The notes beneath the pieces are model-generated. The model ran no database searches, had not been told where the DNA came from, and was given only the letters and a program-made list of their open reading frames with translations. 64,000 nt of DNA from Luffa acutangula (Eukaryota > Streptophyta > Magnoliopsida > Cucurbitales > Cucurbitaceae): the NCBI GenBank assembly GCA_036850905.1, contig CM072092.1:4402001-4466000 (forward strand), read 5' to 3'. Of the stretch, positions 13,489 through 25,289 are shown in pieces. The position numbers and the translations under genes were made by a program. Within the stretch, counting starts at the first letter, position 1. Every line of letters starts with the position of its first letter.

Positions 13489-15451
13489 TCAAAATGGAAT
13501 CGTGTAAGGCAATGAATAAACATCCGCTTCAGGCAGATATTGTCCTCTCGGCCAGAGACTGGAACTTCTACAGCTGGGAACAGGACTGAAAGCTTTGTTG
13601 GACTTGGTACTTGGTCCATCTTGCTTTATTGTTCCAAAGAGCCACTCTTCATCATCCGTTTGTTGCTCCAACAGAAGTGGAGGTGGTACCCACTTCTCAA
13701 ACAGAGCATCATATGCAGATTCAGCAGAACTTCTGCGCGGAGGTAATGACACAACATTCCCATGAGAAGTAATGTCCTTGACAGCATGCGAAAGAGGGTC
13801 TTTGATCTTAGGTTTAGAAATGGGATCCTTGATAGCAACAGCTGTGACAGCATGCGAAAGAGGGTCTTTGATCTTAGGTTTAGAAATGGGATCCTTGATA
13901 GCAACAGCTGTGACAGCATTGGCCGGGCAAGTCTTTTGCTGAATGGGTCCACGGCTGTTGTTGTCTCTCTTTTGATCACGAAAATTATCACGACCAGATG
14001 TAGAACACGTCTGCTGTTCACTGCCAGCTGATGAATCCTCTTGCTGGCTTAGTGAAGAAGCCAGTTTGATCCGGATGATTTTTCCTGTTTGTGATCAATA
14101 ATATATTAGCGTTTGTTCAAGTGGCCAAGAGTACTTATTTCATAAAAGATCCTATTATCTATAAAGAGAACCCACCAGGCTTACAACCTTCATTAGGCTG
14201 TAATGAAGCATCCCTTTTCCTCTTGTGGTTGATCTGAGTTCCATCAGACAAGTAGCCAGGGCTCTGAGGCCATACTGGTTGCCCATGCTCTTCAGTGAGA
14301 CCACTCTTTTCTAATTGTTCAGCTTCAACTTTGGTTTCCTTTAGAAGGCTCTTGGCTTCCTTAATGCATTCCTTTCGTTTCTGGTCACTCAGGTCCCGGC
14401 TACGAGAAGATTTTTCTTTACGTTCTTTGCTTTTGTGTTTCTTGTCCTTACTCTTCTCTTTCTTGTGCTTACTTTTCTCTTTCTTTCTTTCAGTCTTGCT
14501 CTCTCGTCTTTCAGATTGGAGCTATAACGCACCAGAATAACCATTTCAAAATGGGCAGATGACGCAATCACCAAACAGATCAACCATGCCCTAACTAACT
14601 AGAAAAATGCAACCCAAAGACATCTGCTACTCCTATATTGTAATGGAGAACTTTCATCTGGACTCAGATAATCATACATTCTAGGTATAGCAAATTCGTA
14701 CATTCACATCATGTATTCATATGCCTAAGGATATCATGGGGGAAAGCTTCGGAGAAAAATTGTTACAAAGGCGTTGATATTTAACAAATTACTGGAAATC
14801 CTAAATCTCTTCCATTTAAAACTTTTAGAGAACAATCCAATTGAAAAATCAGGAACTGAATTAAAAAAAATATTTAGAAAACCATGACGTTCCCATTGAG
14901 AATAAACGATCTATTAAAAAAATTATACGCTTCAAATGTTTCCTTAAGCGTTCTGATCGTAAAGGCTGAACATCCATACAAGATCCAAGAAAGATTTGTA
15001 AGACATGCAACTAAACGACTCCCAAAACCCACTATCTAAACACTCAACTCTCGGAGATCTCTTGTTCCTTAAGACACGTCAAATTACTTGACACACAGAC
15101 GAACAAAACTGAAGCTAGAAACTGCACTCCCAACAATCCAAAATCAAGATTCCTATCATTAGGGTACAAAACTTGTAACTCAACCCATACCCATACCGAT
15201 TCTTCACCCCATCGCCTTAAAAATTACAGAAAAAAGCCGTTCCTGATTACAGATATACCCCCATCCAAAAAGTTACAATTCCAAGAAGATCTCGCAATCA
15301 ATTGGAATCAGAACACAATTGAATCCAGCATACATTATTGAAAACCAACCAAATAGCTCAAACAAACCTTAATCGATTCGATCAAGGCCGCCTCGGTCCC
15401 AGCCACCTTCCTCACGTAACCAGGAGGTGGGTAAGGAAAGCAACGAGACAT
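13489..15451 (-). CDS. Lys-rich conserved plant protein ('myb-like protein X' type), function unknown
   Basis: Three exons on the minus strand: 15451-15368, 14521-14176 and 14084-13489. They give 341 residues with consistent GT-AG splices. The N-terminus MSRCFPYPPPGYVRK is a hallmark of a plant family usually labelled 'myb-like protein X' or 'DNA ligase 1-like' from its low-complexity composition; it has no Myb domain. A Lys/Glu/Ser-rich charged block follows (about residues 30-70), then QPVWPQSPGYLSDGTQINHKRKR, GKIIRIKL and a conserved-looking tail with YDALFEKWVPPPLL and DDEEWLFGT. Composition suggests a nuclear protein. A 22-residue unit (TAVAIKDPISKPKIKDPLSHAV frame) is perfectly duplicated in tandem (66-bp DNA repeat, 13779-13844 and 13845-13910). 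The biochemical role is unknown. Confidence 0.88.
13779..13910 (-). repeat. Perfect 66-bp tandem duplication inside a coding exon
   Basis: Positions 13779-13844 and 13845-13910 appear identical base for base. Because 66 is a multiple of three, the frame is kept and 22 residues are repeated. The lack of differences points to a recent event. Confidence 0.9.
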
Positions 15452-15654
15452 CTGTGTCTATTATGGGAAGGATTCTGCGAAGATTTGAAAGAAAAAAGAG
15501 AAAAGAAGTTTGGATTTGAGAAAACACAGAAGAAACGAAGATTGGCGATCGAAAACCCTAGCGGAGAAAAAAGGAGACTTCTCTTCTTTCGATGAGGCGG
15601 CAATTTGGAAAACCTAAATGCCTCTTACGCGGCTCCGAAGAGGGGAAGCCGCTC

Positions 15655-15662
15655 TATTTATA
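15655..15662 (-). promoter_or_regulatory. TATA box of the 15451-13489 gene
   Basis: TATAAATA on the minus strand lies about 205 nt upstream of the start codon. That leaves room for a leader of roughly 170-180 nt. Confidence 0.6.
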
Positions 15663-15895
15663 GATCCGATCGACCGACTTTCCACCCTAAATACCCCTTT
15701 TACCCTTCTGCTTTTTTAATACGCTTTCTCTTTTTTTTTTTTTTTTTTTACTATATCTTTAATTAATTATTGGATTTTTTTTTGAAAAATTAATTATTGG
15801 AATTTTACACGGTTTTACGATAGTGAAATTTATATATTCAATTAACAGAAACTTTATTTTATTTTTATATTCCTATTGAGTATGAGTATAGTTAT

Positions 15896-16299
15896 TGTTA
15901 TAAGTAATTTTGGACCATTCTCATATGTAAGGGATTGATGAGGACAATACAATACCAATCTAAGGAGAAAGTTAGGAAACGAAGGAAGAATAGGCCAAAG
16001 GGTCGGGGCAAAGCTCTTCAGCCCTTGCTCGGCCCGTTTGCGCGAGGCGAGCTCTTCAGCCTCCATTCGGTCCCTGCTGCCTGGCCGCGTCCGGTTCCAC
16101 CTGGTTCATCCCAAAACGACTCCGAATTCCTAAAAACCCAGGAGCATGAGTAGGTATTTAAACCCAAGAGGGAATCCCGAGACTTTTTCCTTTTACTCTC
16201 TTGCTTTCCTACTTCAGCTTCCTAACCTCCGATGTGGCAAGCACCACTTGTAGGCCTCGTGTTCTCCCATCTCAAACAAATTTACCACTCATAAGGTCA
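15896..16299 (+). mobile_element. Solo LTR, shorter relative of the 5129 and 26061 copies
   Basis: It starts TGTTATAAGTAATTTTGGACC like the other copies and shares the GATGTGGCAAGCACCAC and ACAAATTTACC segments, but it lacks their last 60 bp. If it ends at GGTCA (16299), the flanks are GTTAT and ATTAT, a 5-bp duplication with one mismatch. It sits between two divergent genes, so its promoter-like part (GTATTTAAACCC near 16153) points at the gene starting at 16575. Confidence 0.7.
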
Positions 16300-16574
16300 A
16301 TTATGAGTAAAAATGATTTTTTAAACAAAAAGAAAATGAAATTTTCGAACTTTTTAAAAGGGCTTTTTGGGAAACACAAAGGCATGGGAGCGGGTGTTTG
16401 ACGCGTTCCCAAACGCAAGAAGGAAAGTTCCGGGGAGGCGTGATCTACTGCTTCGCGGACTACGATGATCTTCTGCACCCTCTTTAAATCGACGGCTGGA
16501 ATCGAACCAATTCCCTTTCCAAACCCTTGCAAAACCTTGCGAAAAATCCAACTTCCAGTGAAATCTCGGTCGCC

Positions 16575-18966
16575 ATGAGAAGGATTAATGGAGTTCGTGT
16601 ACTCAGCCGGATTGTAAGTGGTGATGCCACTACCGCCACCACTTATCGGCGGCTCCTCCGCCAATCGGCGGTGCACGGAACGTCCACTGGATCCGATATT
16701 CGGTGTTTCTCGCAAGGAGCGAATCCATTTGGCTTGTATTATCCTTCCTTTGTTCGGAATGTTGCTGGGAATGTTCGGTGTTTTTCTGTGGCCTCGTCAT
16801 CTCTGGTTCAAGATGTGGCTAATGACCTGCCGCGTCCGTCGTTCGTACCCAAGGATGTTGTTCTCTATCAGTACGAGGCTTGCCCGTTCTGCAACAAAGT
16901 CAAAGGTAATTAACCTAACCTCGTAGAGGAATTTTCAGAATATGAATTTTTTGTCAACTTGATTTTGACATGGAAAACAGAGAAGGTGGATTAGAGTGAA
17001 TCAGGTTTGGGAATTATAAAGATGCAGAATAGTTTTTTCATGTGGATGATGGAAATTTAAAATAGATCATAATTGCCTATGAGCTGAAGCTGATGTTGTG
17101 AAGTTGCAATTCTATGCCATCTCTTCATTTCTAGGTTTTTAAAATTTCTGTTAAACTTCTTTTTCCCTCAGCATTCTTGGACTATTACAACGTTCCTTAT
17201 AAAATAGTGGAGGTGAATCCCATCTTCAAAAAGGAGATTAAGTGGTCTGAATACAAGAAGGTGCCAATTCTGATGGTTGATGGTGCGCAGATGGTTGATT
17301 CTACAGGTTCAGTCTGATCCAAATTACTTGGAAAATTAGAGAATATAATTTTGTTTTGGTCATGTTGAAATGTTTGCAATTAGAGCAGTTCTAGATAATC
17401 GGTCTGCTTTGCTTGTACAGATATAATTGATAAATTGTACCAAAGAATTCATCCTGAGAACTCCACCTCGAACTCAGAAGAAGAGAGGAAGTGGCTTGGG
17501 TATACTTTTTTTTTACATCTTAAGCCTCTGTACTTCTTTACAACCACTTTTCTATGGACCCAGTTGAGAGTTTAGGGGAAACCAAGTCTTCACTGCTAAA
17601 GAATTTGACTTACTAATTTGTCTTTCATCGTTCTCGTGTACTTTATGTAACTGATTGATAACCATATCTTATCATGTAGGTGGGTGGATAATCACCTGGT
17701 GCACGTTTTATCACCAAACATTTACAGAAATTACAAAGAGGCTCTCGAGTCTTTCAACTACATAACCACACATGGTATGATAGTAAATCGATCTTTGAAC
17801 TATTTAAGCTGACCTTGTTGCATAGTTTTATCATATTTCACCATATCTTTTTATATTTTTTATTTTCCTAATTCATTGTAATCTTATCTGATTATTTATC
17901 TCATTGAACTATATATTAGCTGGAGAGTTGTTGGTTTCTAAATTTTAAATTTTCGTTTTTGCTTTCTTATTGCATTGAAATAGGTAAATTTCAATTCATA
18001 CGAACAGTTGTTTGGGTGGAGAGTTAATTATGTTCACTTAGAAATAGACTTAATCCAGCGAAATGCACATATATGTGTATATATTCGATTGCAGAGTTAA
18101 AAGGGAGAGAACTAGAGATCTAGATCAGAAGTTAGAGAATATAAGGGTGCGTGAACAACGGACTCTAAAATGCTTTGTCTGACAGCAGTTTGATATGGCT
18201 TAGAAATGTATCTAGGATATGCATAGGTCATAATATATTCTAAATATAATTAGATATGTTGACAGTCGTTAGGACTCCACCATTGGTAAGATTGCAGTAT
18301 TATAAAGCTGTATGCTGAGATGATGCATCAATGCTAAGCTGAAGTGTAGTCTCAAGGTTCTAACTGCGAAGTTGTAGCTACGTTATTATTTACTTTGTAA
18401 TTTGTATACCTTTATCCTATTATTATATGCAGAAGAAAGCATCTTGAGCAGGAATTGGTGGTTTTTTTTTTTAAAAAAAGTAATTGAATATATTCACTAA
18501 GTGCCTGACTTGTCTGTATAACTTTAATATGGGGCAGGAAATTTTAGTTTTGCTCAAAGGATAATAGCGAAGTATGGTGGGGCTACAGCCATGTATTTTG
18601 TTTCCAAGAAATTGAAAGAGAAACATAACATCACAGATGAACGCAAAGCCTTATATGGAGCTGCAGAAACATGGGTGGATGCATTGAAAGACCGTCAGTT
18701 TCTTGGTATGCTCAACTTCATTCACAATTCTGTTCAGCTATTTAGATTTATGTTAAAGGTATCTGAAAAAAACTGTTCAATTTTACAACGCGTATCTCTG
18801 GATAGGTGGATCAAATCCTAATTTAGCCGATCTTGCCGTCTTTGGTGTCTTGAGACCAATCAGACACCTTCAATCTGGAAAAGATATGGTAGAGCATACA
18901 AGAGTTGGCGAATGGTATTCAAGAATGGAGAAGGCTGTGGGAGAGTCTGCAAGGATTGTCTCCTAA
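16575..18966 (+). CDS. Prostaglandin E synthase 2-like protein (glutaredoxin/GST fold)
   Basis: Six exons: 16575-16905, 17172-17306, 17421-17499, 17680-17774, 18538-18705 and 18806-18966. They give 322 residues with consistent phases. Residues 1-90 are Arg/Ser-rich without acidic stretches and resemble an organelle transit peptide. The glutaredoxin-like domain begins near 95 with VLYQYEACPFCNKVKAFLDY (CPFC redox motif), then KKVPILMV with the cis-Pro and DSTDIIDKLY. The C-terminal helical GST-like domain contains the ADLAVFGVLRPI segment. Animal mPGES-2 isomerises PGH2 or binds heme through the CxxC. Plants lack that pathway, so the plant role is unknown and probably involves glutathione or redox. 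The ATG chosen is the first in frame with good context (GCCATGA). Confidence 0.93.
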
Positions 18967-21704
18967 AGTTAGTACAATTTATAGTTTTTGTTTGTCTCTA
19001 TTACTCCATATCTTTCCAGGTTATAGATAAATATCTGAACTGAACGTCAGATCTTAAAAGCTAGCTTGTCTGTGAGAATAATCTGGTAGATCCATGTCAC
19101 AAGTTGTGAATTCTCTTGTCCGTTTAGATGATTGGAGGGTCTGAATTTGTACTTAGAGGTGGTGTTGACTTATTAATTTATAGTTAACTGTATTGAGTTC
19201 GGTATGACAATCTTATAGAGGTGAATAAGATCAATAGACAATTTTTCGTCAATCAAGCTTTCACCCACACTGTAAATAATTAGCAACTCTAACAAAAATT
19301 CCCAATTCAATGTTACAAGCAATTAATTAATTTACATTGAATATCAACCATCTTTTGAATCAAGAAGACAACATATTGGTATCCGAGGTAAGTTATAAAA
19401 TTTAAATGCAACGAGTGAGCGAGGTTAGTGAAAGAAATTGACATGCGAACTTTAGTTATGATAACACATAGTCTCTTTACAGGATCCAGATCAGATTTGA
19501 TCCTTTTCCATAAAGTAGGATTGGATTATTACAATTGATCTGTTTCTTATGGTAGCAAACCCTTGATGAAGTTTGAGAGCTCTTACGAAAGAGTTATAAA
19601 ACATACCACACTAAAGAACTTACAACAAAAAGAGCCATAAGTTGGGTTAGTACAGCTCTGAGATCTGAAAGTTCGTGACATGCCTTCAATCCCATCTTTA
19701 ATATTTCCCATGCCTCCAATCTTCTGGCGTTCACCCCCAAATTTTCATGGAAAACATGACGCTTGGAGGAGAATGTCGGTGCTCAAGTTAGAAAGTGATA
19801 CCACCACTTTAGAAATGATCCTCCCTTATTCACTTGTGTATGTGTTGGTGCTCAAGTGAAGCTTGAAGGTCGATGCCTGGCTCAATACCCCTCCCTCAGT
19901 TAAGACCTAGTTAGGTTGCCATCAAGGTCTTTGTTGGAGTGACTTCAAAATTTAGTTACATTTTCTACGCTGAAATCTGAACTATGGTGGTGGGTAGTGG
20001 GTAGTTTCCATTTTGGTATTTCTGTGACCTTCCGAGATTTCTCTCTCATAGTAACGATGAGTTAGAACTTAGACAACTGTGATCTTGAAGTAAATGGAAC
20101 AAATTATTAAGTTCAACGGCTCAAAAAAGAACCAATGAGATAGGACATTTGAGGGGATTGTTCAAGTGTTCGGAATATATTGGCTAGAAAGAAGAAACCT
20201 TCGAGGAGAGGCGGAGAAGAGTGTGGTCTAAAGTGAGAAGGATAGAATAGTGTGGCCTTACAACGGAATTCAGCTTTCTTTCTGGTGAAAACCACCCCAA
20301 ATGAACTTCTTGGCTTTTTTACTGTCCTGAATACGGAAGTGTTTTCTGACCTTTGGAAGTCCTAGATATGACCTAAGAAGATTTTTTTTCTCCTTTTTTT
20401 TTTCAAGCTCTTTGCTTTGGTTTAGTCAGTGGACTCAATACAGCAGAGAGGCTTGAAGATAGATGTCCAAGTATGGCACTTAGCTCTGAAGGGTGGTCTT
20501 TTTACCACTCTTTATTCGAAGTCTTGTGGACAACTGATAGGTTCTACAAAGGATAATACCGAACAAGGCAACTATTTTATGGGCATAGATTCAAATTAAA
20601 ACGAAGCCAAAGGGTCTGTAAGGGTGAATTTGTTTAAGTTCCTATTCTGGAATTTGATATTTTTAGGCACTCAAATTTATTGATTGCGTGACTGTTATCT
20701 AAAATAGTGTAAGAGTCAATAGAACAAAATAACAAATTACGTGGTGAACTGATGTGATCTGGACAATTAGACGGTTACTGTAATAAGTATGAGAGGGAAA
20801 TTGTAGGGTGGGACATAATGTCATGTAATGTCATGAAATTGTAGGGGGAAATTGTAAGGAAATTGATTTGGAGAAATACCTACTAGGTCAATTATAGATT
20901 TTCATTTTATTTGGCAAAATTCAATTGATAGTGTAAGTTTGAATTAGAATTTAAGACTAAATTGATATTCCAAAATCAAAGTTCATTAATGGGATGTGAA
21001 TTGTTTTTTTGGAAGTATTATTATTATTTTTAGTCCAACAATATAATATTATTTTTAGTTCAACAACATTTGCGGGTAGGACATTTGAATCTCTGACATC
21101 TGGTGAGGGTACATACCAATTACCACTATGTTATGTTCACTTTGACACTTTCTGGAAGTATTTAAGCCTAGAAATCATTCAAAGTTTGATTAATTTAAAT
21201 GATCTACCGAAAGCCTAACTCGTATAGCTAATATTTATGATAGTGATTTCAATTTACTCATCAGGAAAATGGGTCAATTAATCTTGTTGTCCATTGTAAC
21301 TCGTGTGAAGACGTTAACGACTTTAGCAGGGTCCCTACTTTGAGCATTTCTGTTACTTGGAACTGCTTGGGTTGATAATAATAATATTGGTTTTTTTTTT
21401 TTTTTTGGTTACATTATAGTTCATAAACATTAATAGGCTTTTGAATTTTAAAAAGTGTTTAATATCTATAAAATTTCAATTGTCTCACCGGTCTCCAAAG
21501 TTCAAAATTTCAAATGAACCTCTAAATTTTCAATTTTTTCATATAAAAAGTTTCTTGCCTATTCAACCTTTTTTTAAAAAAAGATTTATGAACTTATTGT
21601 ACATAGAATTCAGTCTGATGGGATGTTATTATTATAATATTTGTGTCTAGTTCATAATTTAAAAAATGTTGAATAGATAAAACTACTAGACATAAAACTA
21701 AAGT
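18967..21704. other. Non-genic stretch with degraded repeat material
   Basis: Apart from the 3' UTR of the preceding gene, I recognise no gene. From about 19640 to 20560 the composition is less AT-rich and contains broken frames, the look of a decayed retroelement, but no domain is identifiable. A minus-strand SINE relic lies at 21058-21146 (GAACATAACATAGTGGTAAT ... AGATTCAAAT). Confidence 0.45.
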
Positions 21705-22140
21705 TCAAAATTTATTAGACGTCTCTCTCTCTCGGAAAGCCAGTTGGGGCGTATCCCTCCAAAAAATAGCATCTTCAGAAGAAGAAGATGGGGATTGTTC
21801 GACACTGGTGCAAAAAGGAGAACGAAAATTAGCAAAAACTACGCTAGGGGAAGGGGACGAGAAAGCAACTCGAGCAAGAGTGTGAGCCACACGATTGCAT
21901 TCTCTTAGACGAAAAGAGAATGCCTTTGCCCCTGCCCTACGACCGAGATCAGCCGCTTCATCCAAGATGTGATTGGTTTCCGAAGGGTCCTCGCTCTCCT
22001 GATTTATGCAATTGATCACTTCGGCAGCGTCAGATACGACCCAAATTAGTGGAATCAGGTTTCAGAACTCAATTTTCTCCTTCATCGACAGATAAACTTT
22101 CAAACCTTCAACAATTGCCAAAGCTTCGAGGTGTTTTTCA
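21705..22140 (-). pseudogene. Relic of an RNase H (RVT_3-type) domain from a LINE
   Basis: The minus strand shows EALAIVEGL, then VVSDAAEVINCINQE and finally RLRECNRVAHTLARVA, in the order found in plant LINE RNase H domains (acidic residue after 'EALA', D in 'SDA', then the NxVAHxLA motif). A stop lies between the first two blocks. The N-terminal strand with the first Asp is missing. It is a dead fragment. Confidence 0.65.
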
Positions 22141-22309
22141 TGAATGATTGACATGGAAAGAAAATATATGAAAATGATTCTCTTAGAATCTTTTTATAGG
22201 GGAAAGATTTTCTTTTAGTACACTGAAAAATAGAAATCACACACAAGCAAGTTAAAGGAAAGAAATATCCCTTAAAATAGCTTCATTCACCCACAAAAGG
22301 TGCTCTTGT

Positions 22310-22760
22310 ATCCGAATGACGACGATGGTTCGTCTTATTTGCATGGCTAATCAAGTTGTGAGCGACTGTGTTGCAACTTTTGGGAACAAAAAGAAGCCTC
22401 TCATAAATCGTTGTTGATGATAAGCTCAAATTTCATCAACAATAGGTTGGATTTCATTGTTAAAATGATCCATGGTCTCGAGAATTTTTCAAAGAATAAG
22501 ATTTAGGATTGAATATGCTTCGGTTCATAGTGATCAAAGATCCATCTCTGGAGATGTCTTAAATGCTGACTAGGAGAGTATAGCTACTTAAGCCAGTGCT
22601 GCCTAGATAACTTTTGAACATGTTGTGTTGCTATCCTAGTTTCTCCATTAGTGTTATTGACTATCAACCCAAAACCTACAATGTTCAAAGTCAAAGATGC
22701 ATCCGAATTTATTTTGAAAGAGTCACCATTAGGAGGCGTCTAACTATTGCTACGATTCAT
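22310..22760 (-). pseudogene. Second RNase H (RVT_3-type) relic
   Basis: The minus strand reads SFKINSDASLTLNIVGFGLIV, typical of the first strand with the catalytic Asp, followed by NNTNGETRIAT and, after stops, VPKSCNTVAHNLISHA. It covers a different part of the domain from its neighbour at 21705. The two may come from separate LINE insertions or from one rearranged copy. Confidence 0.6.
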
Positions 22761-23021
22761 GTTCCAAAACCATAGGAAGATATTGTTTAAAGTAGTGGAA
22801 TTTAATTCCAAATTTAATTTTTCATTTTAAATGTGGTTGTTTAATTTGAAAGGTAAATTAATAAATTCTAGAAAATATATTACATCACTTTTTTTTTTTT
22901 TTAAGTTTAATAATTACAAGAGTGGGGATTGTTTGAAATGGTAATTAGTATCTTCAAATTGGTATGCATGAATATTTTCTTTTGGCCTTATTATTATACA
23001 TTAGGCTAAAAAGTATTGTAT

Positions 23022-23037
23022 TTTGCCACGTGGCAAA
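23022..23037. promoter_or_regulatory. Perfect 16-bp palindrome containing a G-box
   Basis: TTTGCCACGTGGCAAA is its own reverse complement, with CACGTG at its centre. Two more CACGTG cores lie at 23149-23154 (ACACGTGGG, ABRE-like) and 23582-23587 (CCACGTGGC). All are 0.9-1.5 kb upstream of the RING gene at 24513. bZIP or bHLH factors bind such sites; use here is inference. Confidence 0.45.
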
Positions 23038-23210
23038 CTTATTACACAAAAAGACACCCTTGAACTACTACTTTTTGCCTGAGAAACGACACGTCGGATA
23101 AGTTGGAAATGGCAGAGCGCACCATCGTTTAGGATGGGTCCCACTTAACACGTGGGTATTTCATCTAAGCACGAGGGCAAATCGTGAAGGGGAAAATTCC
23201 CATTACTACG

Positions 23211-23530
23211 ATATATGAAAAAAATTTCATACTAACTCCATTCATTGCTTGTCATGAAGGAAGTATTTAAGAATTGTGTGTGATTCATGGAATAAAATAT
23301 TATATCATTAAATGTTCAATAAATGACATGTCAAATGCCGAATGGAGGGAGTATGTTCGGGAAAATTTCTAGTATTATGGTAGCCTCCATTTAGCATTTG
23401 ACACGTCATTTAATGAACATTTAATACTATAATATTTTATTCTATGGATCCCATATCATTCTTAAATACTCCTTACATGACAAACAATGAATGAAAGTAG
23501 TATGAAAAATTTTCCATACTATAATATAAA
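23211..23530. repeat. Large foldback: inverted repeat with arms of about 140 bp
   Basis: The left arm (about 23211-23348) and right arm (about 23394-23530) are reverse complements with scattered mismatches, around a 45-bp spacer. For example, CATTTGACACGTCATTTAATGAACATTTAAT on the right pairs with the left arm around 23305-23335. A transcript would fold into a long hairpin. It has no ORF. It may be a MITE, but I found no clear target-site duplication. Confidence 0.75.
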
Positions 23531-24118
23531 TTTTCTCGAGTATGTACTACTCCTAGAAATTTTCCCGGCTAGAAACAGACCCACGTGGCAAAGGAACCAG
23601 AAACGCGGTATCCCAACTCCCAAGTTTCAAAGTCCAGTCAGATTCAAAACTTTGTCGTTTTAATCCAAATACATTGAAAATAAATAAATAAATAAATAAA
23701 AACAATTTGTTTGATTTGAGGAAAAAAAAAAAAAAAACGAAGGGCTATTCTTCAGCCTTTCCCAAATGACCAAACTGACAATTTCTCCCATCTCTCATTC
23801 ACACTCCTCTCCATAAGCCCCTCTCACCCTTTCTTTCGCGTCTCAATTGAGTTCATTTCCCTCTCTCTCTCCCTTTTATATGGAAAAATTGTTGCACGAT
23901 CCCGTCACAATGTAGCGGTCTCATAACAATCGTTGGATGAATATTCGAAAACCTATCGACTTTTAATATTTATCTGATATAAATTCGAAATACTTTATCG
24001 ACGATGTAAAACTACAAGCTATACTAGAACAACGTCTTCCAATAATTTTTTGAAATGACATTTGTTTTTCTCTCACAAAATCTCCTTCTCTCTTGCCCAT
24101 TTTTCAATGAAATCACTT

Positions 24119-24231
24119 TGTTGAATATCTGACGTTAAAAAGATAAGTGGAGGCCTTACAATTTATAAGATACATGAGTTACTTCTCTCATTACCAATTA
24201 GTTTTGAGATGAAACCTCATGTTATCTAATA
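24119..24231 (+). mobile_element. Solo TRIM LTR (113 bp)
   Basis: It starts TGTTGAATATCTGACG and ends GTTATCTAATA, with the ACCAATTAGTTTTGAGATGAAA core. It has exactly the 113-bp length of the LTRs at 38626 and 53655. No primer-binding site follows, so it is a solo LTR about 280 bp upstream of the RING gene. Confidence 0.6.
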
Positions 24232-24512
24232 TACTCAAATTGACAAGAAATTATTAGGTGCTTGGTACATGGATAGTTCTGCACTGTTAGATGTAAAAGA
24301 GAGACAATTGTAAAAGTATGTTGATTTGTATCCAACGGTTATTAGGAGTAAACAAATTTAAAAATATACATCTGACCGTTTTAAAGAGGGAGTTTCGTTG
24401 TATCGAAAACACCTGATAATTTGCCTATTGACCCATAAATACACACACCATTTTCCCATCATCCCCTGTTTTTGAAAATGAGACCAAATCCAAAAGCTTT
24501 CCTCTGAGAAAC

Positions 24513-25289
24513 ATGGCTGTTGAATCTGGGTTCTGTTCAGAAAAATCTGGGTTTCAAGATTGGAGTTTCCCTCCTTTCTCTCTCGTCGATAATCTCAATC
24601 CTCCTCAACAAACGCAGTTCCATTTCCATCCCAATAATGGGTTTCCAGCCACGCCAGCTTCTTCTTCTCTGTCCTCTCTCACTCTCTCTTCCATGGCGGC
24701 TCTGAATTCCGAGCTCGAGTTGCAGAGCCAAAAGATGGATTCGTTCCTCCACTTTCAGGCAAGCCCCCTAAAAAAAAACCAAACCCAAAAACTTTTCGAA
24801 CTTCACTAACTTCCTTGTTTATGAACGCAGAGCAAAAAGCTGAGAAATGCAATACGAGAACAGAGGAAGCAGCAAGAGAAAGCTCTGATAAGCACTGCGG
24901 AAACAGAGGCGTACAGAGCGATGAGAGAGAAAGAGGCGGATTTGGCAGAGGCGATGGAGAAAGGAAGGGAGCTGGAAGAGAGGATGAAAATGGCAGAAAC
25001 AGAGAAGGAAGCGTGGAAGAGAGTGGCGAATGCGAAGGAAGCGGTGGCGATGGGGCTGCAAAGGAAGCTGGAAGAAGAGAGAGAGAAAGTGATTTTGGAC
25101 GGAAATGGCGCAGAAGATGCAGAATCTGAAAGCGGTTTGGGTTGCAGAAGCTGCAGGAATAGGAATCCGTGTGTGTTTTTTCTGCTGTGTAGACATCTCT
25201 GCTCGTGTAAGTGCTGCGAAGCGTTTCTGGGATGCTGCCCTGTTTGTCATTCTGAAAAGGAGGCGAGCGTGGAAGTGCTTTTGCTCTGA
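24513..25289 (+). CDS. BOI-like RING-finger E3 ubiquitin ligase (S-RNase-binding-protein family)
   Basis: Two exons, 24513-24758 and 24831-25289, give 234 residues. After a variable Ser/Pro-rich N-terminus comes MDSFLHFQSKKLRNAIREQRK, a long Glu/Lys/Ala-rich coiled coil (about residues 85-185), and a C-terminal RING of the BOI/SBP1 kind. The RING runs CRSCRNRN, FFLLCRHLCSCKCC, CCPVCHSEKEASVEV, with the expected C3HC4 ligands. In Arabidopsis this family (BOI and BRGs) ubiquitinates or partners transcription factors and represses gibberellin responses and cell death. The intron (24759-24830, 72 bp) has a GC donor, CAG|GCAAGC. Read-through meets a stop at 24807-24809, and no GT donor lies before it. 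A CATAAATA box near 24433 could be the TATA. The leader is short. Confidence 0.92.

Noticed and set aside
15896..16299. Shared bidirectional promoter between the 15451 and 16575 genes
   Set aside because: The spacer is filled largely by a solo LTR, and the minus gene has its own TATA at 15655-15662, so a conserved shared promoter is unlikely.
21705..22019. 104-codon ORF as a functional gene
   Set aside because: It carries only the C-terminal part of an RNase H domain, with the upstream part in the same frame cut by a stop. It is a LINE relic.
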